Below, in pieces: positions 1 through 12,500 of a DNA stretch of 64,000 nt (the first letter of the stretch is position 1; each line of letters opens with the position of its first letter). Made by a program: the position numbers and the translations under genes. The stretch is from Odontocerum albicorne (lineage: Eukaryota; Arthropoda; Insecta; Trichoptera; Odontoceridae). Where the stretch lies: NCBI GenBank assembly GCA_949825065.1, contig OX463859.1, positions 5,432,217 through 5,496,216 of the forward strand. Reading direction: 5' to 3'. The notes under the pieces were generated by a model, which saw only the letters and a program-made list of their open reading frames with translations, made no database searches and was not told where the DNA came from.

Positions 1-467
1 AACATATCTACGATAGATTTAATTTTTTTGTCTAAATTCATGTAAAAAAAAGCAAATGACTAAGCTTTAAACAATATTGTTGAAGTAAAGGATATAAATT
101 TGCTCAAGATAAGGAAAGGATACAGAGGAAAATCAGGATGAAAGAAGTATTTATTGAATTTTCTCTTAAACGTAATTCAGGGTGGTGCAGATCTGACAAT
201 TATTGGAAGTGTTGATGCTGGTTTTAATCAATTAATTGTAAAATATTTCTCTATATAAGTTTGTTAATAAATATATTGAGTACAGTTTTATATTTTGTCA
301 AGTGCAACAGAGCTATCACTTAAATTTAAGTTTAAAGTGTAGATTTTTTCCACATTTAAGTGTTAAGTCATTCAGTATTTTGTTCCTTCACATTGTATCT
401 CAATAGTCTGTCAGTGGCCTCTAGTATACTTGCGTTCAAATAAAAAATTAAATGTCTCGTTTTCCAG
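1..467. other. Left-edge intron of gene 1
   Basis: No exon recognised. The last 75 bp (391-467) resemble the intron ends before exons 1101 and 2815, so the exon-plus-intron repeat probably continues to the left of the window. Confidence 0.5.
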
Positions 468-518
468 AGCCTAAAAAAAGATGGCAGCAGCAATATGCCG
501 AAGAAACCTCACAAGGGG
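468..518 (+). CDS. Gene 1 exon, W-repeat copy 1
   Basis: 51 nt, phase 1 to phase 1, preceded by TTTTCCAG and followed by GTAAGT. It encodes PKKRWQQQYAEETSQG. It aligns with the next two exons (PRR-x-W-Q-x-x-Y), and the approximately 75 bp of intron before each of the three also align, including the shared stretch TGTCTCGTTTT just before the acceptor. Confidence 0.8.
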
Positions 519-3500
519 GTAAGTTTTACATTATTTAATTTAATTTCATTTTAACAGGGATATTGTCATGTTGATACAAACGATTCAAACATAATAAAAC
601 TCAACATTGACATGTTAGATATTTTATTGTATTGTATTACTCTTCCAGCCAACCAGAGAGATATTTAAGTGGCCTTAAATGAAAACATGACTTGATTTCT
701 TTTTTTTTAAATCTGGGTTCCAGCGGGATTTTAACCCGCAACCACCGAGCTGAGAGACAGGTGTCTTACCAACTAAGCCATGGAGATCGTCTTATATAAT
801 GGAAAAAAACCGTATCAAGTTAAACCTAAAACAACGACCAATCAAACTCGTGCAATGGGATCAATTCATCGCGGTTAAGACAAAATCTATATTTTTATCC
901 AAGTTTTCAGCTTAAACTTTGTAGAACTTCATATTTAACGATGAATTTCTTTGATTTTTCCACTGAATACATTAATCCTCACTTTTTTTCCCGAGACTCT
1001 CTTCCAGCTTATGTTATCTTTGTTCTTTCAAATTGTATCTGAATAGTCTTTCAGTTGTCTTTAGCATACCTGCGTCTTATTGAAATGTCTCGTTTTTCAG
1101 AACCTCGAAGAACTTGGCAACATCACTACGTGTATGCTGATGAACAAGCTCAACAAGGTTAGTTTTACATAATTTAATTTGATATTACTTAAACAGTCAA
1201 ATTTTCGTTTTGATAAAAAAAATTCAAACATCATTCTTGAGTGTGGTGTTTTTTGATATTTTTTTAAATATTTTTTTTTATTATGTGTGGTATATTGTGG
1301 GATAAACTTTTGGGTCTATCTGGAGTGATTAAGTGGGGGGAGTTTGATTTCGCGTGATGTATTCATATGTAAAGTACCCGGCGGTAAGTAATACACATAG
1401 TTTGTAGAGCATCGTCTCTGTCGCACGATGCGCTAACAGTCCGGTATCGTAGTCACGATGCGGTTAGCGCATCGTGCGACAGAGACGACGCTCTACAAAT
1501 GATGTGTAATACTTAGCGCCGGGTACTGTAATTGAGTTTCACTGATTGTCAGGTTGATGAGAATGTGTAACGTGGTTTTATTTAATCAAAAATCGGAAGG
1601 AAGTATTGATTTATTTTTTCATGCTATATGTTCTCAGTGAGATACAGGCAAACCCCTAGTTTACTGGGGACACGACAAATGAAAGGCTACAAAATCAGTT
1701 CAAATTAAATTGCCTGTTGTTTTTTTTTTTCGCAAATTGTGTACCATGTATTTCTTGTCATGTGTAAAATAGATAAATAACAAAATTCAACATTTACATG
1801 TAAGATATTTTATGTAATATATTTTATGTAAGATATTTTATGTAAAATATTTTATGTAAGATATTTTATGTAAGATATTTTATGTAAGATATTTTATGTA
1901 AGATATTTTATGTAATATATTTTATGTAAGATATTTTATGTAAGATATTTTATGTACGATATTTTATGTAGGATATTTTATGTAAGATATTTTATGTAAG
2001 ATATTTTATGTAAGATATTTTATGTAAGATATTTTTTGTAAGATATTTTATGTAACATAAATAATAATAAATATAGGTTTATTGATAGCAACACAGTATG
2101 TGCATATATAAATACATTCCAAAATCGCACATATACTCGTATCTCAAGATAACAGAAGATACATTTTAAAGAGAAGCTATCAAAAGGCCTGGGCTCATCT
2201 CATAACATTCCCCCGGCCGAGATACACCTAACCAATATAGAGTGAGCCCGGTCGCGAGGACATCAGTTGTTTTCACAGCACACACTCTTGTATATGTAGA
2301 ATAAGAGAAAAAAACCGAAAATTTATAAATGGCCAAAAAAAATAAAAAAGTAAATCCCCCAAATACCATCTCAGATTAACTTAAATGAATAAATATAGAT
2401 TATCAATACCACCTCGAACGACCAACCCAATAACTTTTAATACTCTTTGTTTTTATCAAAGAGTTCAGTTTTAACTTGTAACGCACTGGACTTCCGTGCA
2501 GAAGGTCGTCGGTTCAAACCCCGAGCTGTGCTACTTCCCTCGAATGACACAGGCACTTTTTCCGCCTAGTGTTCGAGGGTATAAGGATACCTATGACTTC
2601 GATCATATATATATTCTTAAAAAAAACTTTGTTTAACTTCCTATTAGAATATTTAATAATAAATTTCTTTGTTTTTGCTCTAAATACATTAATCCTCGCT
2701 AAATGTATTTTACCTCATTTCCCTCAATCACTTTCAATGCCTTTTCTATTTGTTTCTTTACATTATATCTACCATAAATAGTCTTCCATCTTATTGAAAT
2801 GTCTCTGTTTTCAGAACCTCGAAGAATTTGGCAGCGGCAATATGTTAACGAATGGCCACAAGCGTCAGGAGGTAAATTTTACATTATTTTAATTTAATTA
2901 TTTATTTTACAACAAAATTTCCGTTTTAATACAAAAACTCCAACATAAAAAAAAATTAACAGTAATATGCTAAATATTTTAGATAATATACATTAATCTA
3001 ATCAATGACAAAGCAAATTCATATAATTTAATCCATTCATCGCGGTAAGAACATTTTTTTCATTTTTGCCCAAGTTTTCAGCTTTAAGTTTGTGGAACTT
3101 CATTTTAGAATATTAAACAAAAAATTACTTCTATAAATATTTTTTTTATGAATTCAACAATATTATTGTAATACAAAGGGCGTGTTCAAGAGATGTGAAA
3201 CTTTTTTCAATATTTTTTTTTTAACATTTCTTTTTTTTTAGAAAAAATGGTGCATTCAGTACTATATTAGTTAATAAATCGTGAGAGTTGTACGAGAAAG
3301 TGTATGGACGAGAAAGAGGTTAAGAAAGTGTGTCGATAAATTAAAGATTGGCGATCTACGCTCTCTGTTTACTCCGATAAAGAAAATGCGTGATGGTATG
3401 TCTGTATGTATGAAATACGAATGGCGTATTCATTTTCTTTACAATTGTTTTATTTTCAGGGCCTATGGGAAGATATACCCAACCGCAATTCTACCCCATA

Positions 3501-6500
3501 CCAACAAGTAAGTATATGAAAAATAACATTTTTCTTAAGAAATATCACTTATTTGATCTAATAACTAGAGGCATTAAATGAACATATAATAATTTGTGAT
3601 GCAAAACACTAGCAGCAGTTTCATAAAATGACCCTTCTGATTTTATCAACCAGCCGCCCATTGGATTTACCGTTCCATGTCTTGCTAACCCAGATAAATT
3701 CGATGTCCTTGTTGTTAACACGCCACCCTGTGATGGATAGCGAGTGACCATGACTTATATTTTATTTGATTATTCGACGTTTTAATACATGATAAAATGA
3801 TTTTTATAGCTAATTTATTTTATCGATTTATTTTTTAATGCTAAATATCCTCAGTGAGATACAGGCAAAAGCCTAGTTTACTGGGGATACGACAAATGAA
3901 AGGCGACAAACCCAGATCCATTAAAATAATGTATGTCCAATTTAAATTACCTGTTGTTCTTTCACAAATTATGTATATTTCTTGTCATGTGTGTGTAATA
4001 ATAATAATAATAATTACAAAAAATAACCTAGTAGATTTTGCATAATTTTAATTTAAAATTTACATTTTTCACTGGACGTTTACCGTCCAGCACCGTGGCT
4101 GGAGGATTTTTTTAGCACAGTAAGGCAAGTGTTAAGACGTCAGACTTCCAGCATAAGCGTTGCTTGTTTGATTTGATTTGTTGAATAAAATAAAAAATAG
4201 TAAACTATCCAAGTTCTAATTTTGATTTTCCTTATCGAAGTAGAAATTCTTGATATGTTCAATAAATAAATTATTAATTATTTGTTCATTTTAGCAATGG
4301 CGCAACGCGTGGTCCACAAAATGAACAGCCGGGTTCATGTATGCGGAGAACAAAATGGTAAGACTTATTTTTTTATATTAAATCAATATATTGACGACTA
4401 CTGTGACATAGTTGGTAAAGCAGTTGACATCCACCAGAATGTTTCGGGTTCAATTTTCGATTACCAAAAACAATGTTCACAGTCTAGTGAGAGTTGATCT
4501 GTTAACAATAGGTACGGTAGACTTATACAAGTGTTGCAGTCTGTTTAGTTGTTGGTTAGTATTATCAACTTGAGTGATGAACTGCGAATTCTGTTCCTAC
4601 GCAACTACACCCATACCCCGCTTTACGGAAGAGATGCGTTCCTAAAAAATTGTAATTGAAATTCCGTATATCAAATTTTCTTTTTTTTTTCCTATAAATA
4701 CAAATTAAACGTTATATGACGTGTTCCATGAAGAAAAAAATCAATGAAATATTTGAAAAAAATCTCGAGTGAATCTAAAATGTGTACTTACATCAAAAAA
4801 AAATTATATAATACATTATTTATTACTATTAAAAAGTCGATCATATAGTATTGTTTAATATGCTTTTTCAATAAATTAAATATTATTTTCAGGAATGAGT
4901 CCCTACGTGGACAATACCCATCACTACATAAATAGTGCGATGGCGGGGCCCTGGATGCGAGGTACGTGCTATTTTTGATTTTTATTATTCTATTTTTTAT
5001 TATTTTCTTTTAAATTTTACTAGCTGCTACAAATGTGTTACCGCGTAGTCATGCACTCGTGGCATGCGCACTGTACTTCCGAAGGTCGCTGGTTCATCAC
5101 CCCGAGAATAAAGAACACAGGCCTTTTTCCACCTACTATTCAGGACCATAAGGGTCTTGACTTGGATCATATCTATTCTCTAAAAAAAAAACCATGTCGG
5201 TATTATCCCATCGTCTCACTTCAGTGTCCAATCTGATCAAATACAGGGGTGTGTCTGGTGAGTCTGCTGGTGTGCAACGGATTACTCACTTAAAGCGGAG
5301 AAAAAAAGGACCACAACTCCATGGCACAGCTTTGCTTTCCAACTAACATCGGAATAGCAAAGAGGTCCTTGACTACGAGGTCCAGCAACGACGAAGACGA
5401 TGTATACTGTCGTCAAAAATAAATTGACGTAATTTACACCCTTTATTTTTCCAAACCTCAATATTACGCTTTAATATTTTGCCAGCCTGTATTATTTACT
5501 CTTCAGTGTGATACTGAAAATAAGCTTTTTACATAATATTATATTATCTATATAAGTGTGAATTGTTATTAAACAAGCAGCCCTCTGTAATTGCTGGGTG
5601 TTCTTTTTGAAACTTATTTTTTTTAGCCTCAGTTGAATACTTTATTCAATACCGCTTAATTAACCTGTTCACCGCGTTAAAAATCAAATTCCACGAATCC
5701 TGTGCGCGGCACAATTTCAGCGTTTTTTAATTTCTAAGTTTAAACACATATTTTGTTTAGAACCACTGATATTTGATTACAACACCAAGTAAACATGACA
5801 CTTAAGTAATTTTCTGATAATAAATAATAGTCATTACTCTTAAGGAGACTCATTAAATAAAGGAGATAAATTTAACATTACGTAAAATAAACAAAGGAAT
5901 GCTACGATCAAATCAATGCTTCATGACACTCACCCAATCAAATGCATATAGCACTAGTAATGTTTATTTACGTAAGAGAGACTCATCGCAGGACTCGATC
6001 CGCGAGACAGGTCGTTAATGCTGGAAATATTGAGAAACCAAAAAAAATCGGCGCTCTGTTTATTCAACAATATCTCATAAACTAATATATTATTTGACAA
6101 GGTTTTCAAAGATGTCGCTAGAATAAAGATTATTTTAAATTTTAGTTCAATTTTTATTCCGGTTTTGTGTCATTTGTTTTAAGTATTTGTGATTTGAAAC
6201 TTGGATTGTCGTCAGATCACAGGCGTTTGTGCTCCCCGCGGGGAACACGTTAAGTAGTACTATAAAATATGTTAAATAATTATATTGATTTCAAATACAT
6301 ATAACATTTTTTTGTTTGCAGGACCTTTTGGACGCATTTGGATACCTATCGGGTCGTTAGTAGCCTTACGACGTAAGTTAATTTAATTTAAAATTAATTA
6401 AACTATTCCAAATTAATTAAACTTGGTGGCCGTGGTCTAACGGTTAGCAATAACGCTAAACAAGATGGCACCCCCGGTTCGATTCCTGGTGGATTCACTT

Positions 6501-9500
6501 CACACAGACTAGTTTTACTCTTAGATAATTTTACATCTGAATTTATGTTTTTTTTTCTTAACATGTTTTTACAGCGTTATTTAACAGCATAAAAATTACG
6601 CTGCAACAGATAAAACATGCCGTTCATCTTGGAAGTGTAATCTCCTTGCGATCTTTACTTTAAATTTGACATGTAAAGAGTGTGTTCTTGTTATAGTACA
6701 ACAGCTTGCACTAAACAAATCAATACACACAGGCGTATTTCATGCACAAGATGACTGGCAGTCATAATGGATCACAATGAAAAGCCTATTATTATATCGT
6801 ATTTATATTCCAAATAACTAAACGTTGTTTCTATAGTTCGGAAATTCTAGGATGAGTCCTATGACAGCTCACAAATTTGCCCCAATACAACCTAATGTAA
6901 TGTATTTACCTAAATAACTTGCTATTTATTAGAATTGAGGCTTATATTAAAGTTGATAAAATAATTAAAATTACTGAACATCGTTACAATGTTGTATTGG
7001 TGCGAATTTGTGAGCTGTCACAGGACTCATCCTAAATTTTCCGAACTATAACTAATGAATTATACTATTATAATTTATACATCTAGTGTGATTCCTAATA
7101 GCGTAGAACCTTATTTTAAGTTGAATAACTATATGACATTTAATGAATAATTTCTTAACATTATTTTACTTGAGGTACCGTCTCCTATCGGAGGTTGGCA
7201 ACCACCATGGCAATGTATATCTTACTTATGATACATAAACCCCAATCAACTTACTAGAACATTTCCACAAGTGTTTAACTCAAGGGATGCAGTGTCTACC
7301 CCTGCTATGTTAGTCATTTATTTTTCCCTCGATGATCAGTTGTTTATAAAGTATATGACGACCTCCGAAGCCTAGTTAGTAAGAGACTTGTCTACCAACC
7401 CGAAGGTTGCGGGTTCATTTTCCGTTGAAACCCTGATTTTTTTTAATATAAGGATTCCAGCCTGATTTCGACTGTTTACAATGAAAGTGTAATACAATAC
7501 ATTATATTGTGCCTCTCATTATAATTATTAACAAATGAAAAATATATTTACAGAACGCGCAGGCTACATAAATCCAAGAGATCTGCCTCCCATGCCAAGC
7601 AACCAACCAGGTGAGTGTTTTTCTAATATAAATGTCCATTCTTAAATAAAGTCAAAAAGTATCCACTATATTCAACAATACTATATACTCGACTTTTTAA
7701 TATCAATAAATTATATATTTTTTAAACTCCTTAAGTCAACTGATACACATAAATTCTTCTTTGCAAGCCTTGGTCATCTGCTCCTCGCAAAGGATTCATT
7801 TATTTTGTTACTAATATAACATAATCCTATGAGGAACATACATAATTGGAAATGAAAGGAGCTCTACAAGGCCTTGTCATAGAACTATTGACACTCATTT
7901 TTAATTTGATTTCTTCGGTTTTCTATAGTCTTAAAAGAGTTAAAATATGTATGTAGATGTCTTCCAAGAAGGAAAATCATTTTTTTTTTGTGTCACGTCT
8001 GGAATATTGTAATTTTATTTATTCTAGTTAACCTGTTTAGCACATTACTAGACCCTAGTCTATTTTCAATGCAGCTGCTAAACTGATATATGAAAAACAT
8101 AAATGTTATCATATTAGGTAGTACGTTTCTAAAAAATCTACTGTGTAGCAAATGGTTTGATTTCAAACTTTGTATTTAAGTCGGATGTTTCCATTGTACC
8201 TTTCGAATCTGTTCCTGAGAGATGTTTCTTCGAAAAGGAGTAGAACTTTGAGATCGATTTCTAATTCACCTAATAAATTAACCATTCCACACCGGTCCAA
8301 TAGTGTGGTATATTATAATAAAGCTTTTTCCGTTCAAGATTGCACATTCATGATTAAATTAAGCTTTTCTTAAGTTCCTATATTATGATTTTTGTTCTTA
8401 TAATGGGGGCAGGTGGAGAAGGGGCTGAAATGGGTACAGGTGATACGTCACTCATTGTTATTATTGTTAGGTGGTATAGTTCAAAAGATAAATTTAAACT
8501 GGACTTCCGTGCGGTAGTCACTGGTTCAAACCCCGCGCTGTCCTATACCTCTCGAGTGACAGTCATTTCTTCTGCCAAGTACTTGGTAAAAAAATAATCA
8601 TAACTTTGGTCATACATATTCTTCAAAAAAAAGGAACAAAAACATGTTATACTTCGGTGTGTGATCGGATTGAGTGCAGTGGTGTGGCCAATAAGCTAAC
8701 TGGTGTAAAAAGGAAAGAAAAAAACTCCAAGGCACAGCTTCAGTTTCCATCTGACGTTGGAATGATGACTACAAGGCCCAGCAACAGCAATGACAATTAT
8801 TAAAAAATGCAAACCCCAGACTTCGGTCAGTGATATTGTTTGTTAAAAACACGTCTTCAATTAATCTTTTTTTTTCAGGCCCAAGTAGGATGTACGAAGA
8901 ACCATACGAGATCCCACAGCAAAACCCAATTCCTGGTGAGTATATTATGCCTTATGTATTAAATTTTTTTTGTTCATATTATTGATTTTTCCCCAATTTA
9001 CGTTGTTCTTGGCTGAGTGTCGTGAATCCCTAATCTGGAACTTAGTGGATTTGCGAGCCATGATAAGTACAGCACTTAATGAGGAATAAGTCGTCAGAAT
9101 GATTCGTTCCATCCACCTTGCTGAAGACCATCGTCTTGCTCTCTGCCTCTCAACTCTTCCAGTCACTACTAACTTCTCCAAACTGTATCATTAAACGATT
9201 AGTTATCCTTTTAAACATGCGTGTTATGTTTTTTTACAGAAAAATTCGATGGCCACAACAAACAAATTGGCCATCCCTGATACTCGTATATAATATTGAT
9301 TCAACCATATTAATTTTTTTGTGTTAATAATAAATGTGTGTAAAGTTTTTGAAATAAAAACGCTGTGATTAAAAATAAAACAGCTTTCTATAGCCTTATA
9401 TAAAATAACCTATTTTTATATTTGATTATCCTCCAGATCTAACGGTCATAGCTACCAACTTTCCATCCTTACATTCAACTTTTATAAATTTATTTTGTAA

Positions 9501-12500
9501 TACTTTTAGCTTATTAGTAAAACTGGGCTCGAATCCCAAGTTGCAACCCCCTTGAGAAAAGTTTGCTCTCTCTAAACCGCGCTGTATACGTTATCATTTT
9601 ACTATTATGATATTCATAACTACGACAGTGTTCTTTTCTTGCGTGGTTTAAATAATATTCTTTAATTTTCAGGACCCAGCAGGATGCAGGAGGAACAAAA
9701 TCAGGACGTCTCGATAAATCCAATTCCTGGTGAGTATTATTATATCTTATATAGTTTACGTGTTCCTCGCGGGAAGCACAAACGCCTGTGATCTGATCTG
9801 TAGCATTCCTTTGTGCATTTTACGTAATGTTTAGTTTATCTCCTTTATTTAATGAGTCTCCTTAAGAGTAATGACTATTATTTATTATCATAAAATTACT
9901 TGAATGTCATGTTTACTTGGTGGCGTAATCAAATATCAGTGGCTCTAAACAAAATACGCGTTTAAACTTAGAAATTAAAAACGCCGAAATTGTGCCGCGC
10001 ACGGATTCGTTGAATTTGATTTTTAACGCGGTGTACAGGTTAAATGTGTTTATTGTTCATTTCGTTGAATTTTTCTACATGATCGCGTTAGATTGATGAG
10101 TGTCAAAGTGGTAAATCCCATTGGGATATATTGTGGAGATCATACCGGTATCATATGTACGAATTAATGAATTAACAGTCAACTATTTGTCATATTGAAT
10201 AGGTGGTAAATCCCATTGGGATATATTGTGGAGATCATACCGGTATCATATGTACGAATTAATGAATTAACAGTCAACTATTTGTCATATTGAATAGGTG
10301 GTAAATCCCATTGGGATATATTGTGGAGATCATACCGGTATCATATGTACGAATTAATGAATTAACAGTCAACTATTTGTCATATTGAATAGGTGGTAAA
10401 TCCCATTGGGATATATTGTGGAGATCATACCGGTATCATATGTACGAATTAATGAATTAACAGTCAACTATTTGTCATATTGAATAAGTGGTAAATCCCA
10501 TTGGGATATATTGTGGAGATCATACCTGTATCATATGTACGAATTAATGAATTAACAGTCAACTATTTGTCATATTGAATAGGTGGTAAATCCCATTGGG
10601 ATATATTGTGGAGATCATACCGGTATCATATGTACGAATTAATGAATTAACAGTCAACTATTTGTCATATTGAATAGGTGGTAAATCCCATTGGGATATA
10701 TTGTGGAGATCATACCGGTATCATATGTACGAATTAATGAATTAACAGTCAACTATTTGTCATATTGAATAGGTGGTAAATCCCATTGGGATATATTGTG
10801 GAGATCATACCTGTATCATATGTACGAATTAATGAATTAACAGTCAACTATTTGTCATATTGAATAGGTGGTAAATCCCATTGGGATATATTGTGGAGAT
10901 CATACCGGTATCATATGTACGAATTAATGAATTAACAGTCAACTATTTGTCATATTGAATAAGTGGTAAATCCCATTGGGATATATTGTGGAGATCATAC
11001 CTGTATCATATGTACGAATTAATGAATTAACAGTCAACTATTTGTCATATTGAATAAGGCAATTATTTGATCTTGGGGTTCGACAAGGAGACTTCCTGGC
11101 ATTCCATTTAAGATTAAGTATTTTTTTATAATATGATATTATCGTTATTATCCAGATTACCTAAAAAAGGTTTATTTGTAGTTCGTCTTCCTTGGTATCT
11201 TCTCTAAGGTTTTCTTAATAAATATATTTTTCTGAACAGATGGGGAAAAGTACCTAACTTAATGGCCGCAGTCACTTCCTTCCTATCTTAACACTCATCT
11301 TAGATCAATTTATTTTGTAATATGTTTAATCTGTCAAAAATAATGGATTCAGAGCCGTGTAAATCGATTTTCACGACCTCCGTGGCCTTGTTGGTAAGAC
11401 GGCTGTCATACGACACGGAGGTTGCGAGAACAATTCTCGCTGGAGTTTTAGCATCTTTCCAGTTGGTTGGAGAGAATTGCTACATGGCAATAATTCCATA
11501 AGGTTGTACTGTACGCAGTTAAAGTGTTGTACATTATTCGCTCGAGCGCTGTTATAGCTACTAGACGTGATTTGTTTAATATTAGTGGGTTCTTGTCCCA
11601 TGTTGGAGCGCCCTTAAGGAGAGTTTGCTCTCTAAATTGTACTATATAAATTGTCCTTTCATTATTGTTATTATAATAACTTTATTTCTCTTGAATGAAA
11701 TGTATATGTTTTTATTTTCCGTACTGTACTGTACGTTGATGTTTTCATTTATGCATACCATCTCGTAATTTACATGCCGGGGTACGCAGAGAGAACAGAC
11801 AGCCAGTTTTTTAAGGTCACATATTCTTCGCCTCTTCTTTATCCTATATAAACTTTCATATTATAGATTTACAATGATTCTTTCTATCATAATATTAATT
11901 TGATCTAACCATACTTCCCTTGATCTTCTTGTACCGCACCTCCCTCTCTCATTGGCACTTTATATATTTGTTTTATTTAACACTGTTTATTCCACTCTAT
12001 GTAACGGTACACCCTATCGGTTTCTAGGTTTTCACCTAATAATCAGGGGAGCAAAATAAGACTCCGGTAGGATTATACCGTTACAAAAAGTGGAATAAAC
12101 AGTGTTTAATAAAACAAATTATAATGTCTTTAAACCTTCACAATGCTAGTGCCTTAACTATAAATAACATATTTCTTCGAGAATCTGTTTTACGTACCTT
12201 AGCTCATCTCAGAGTGCTTGGAGGAGCGCTATTGAGGAGAGTTCGTTCCCTTAATAGCGTTATATAAAATTATCCTTCAAATTAAATAAGAGCACCTTTG
12301 AGGACAATTTTCTCTCTAAACACTTCTATTTAAATTGTCCTTTAAGGAATCAAATTAGATCGCATTTACGGACAGTTTACTCTTTAAATTGAACTATATA
12401 AAATTGTAGTTTGAATTGAATTAGAGCGCCTTTGAGGACAGTTTGCTCTCTAAACAGTTCTTTTAAAATTGTCATTGAAGGAATTAAATTAGATTACCTT

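Noticed and set aside
138..215. Possible first exon (MKEVFIEFSL...) near the left edge
   Set aside because: It runs into a stop and has no phase-1 donor that would join exon 468.
6420..6500. tRNA gene
   Set aside because: A- and B-boxes are present but the stems do not close and a SINE body follows; the same applies to 720-790, 7360-7445, 11382, 14173, 19431, 24225 and 61420.
10108..11057. CRISPR-like direct repeats
   Set aside because: Head-to-tail satellite with no unique spacers, in a eukaryotic intron.
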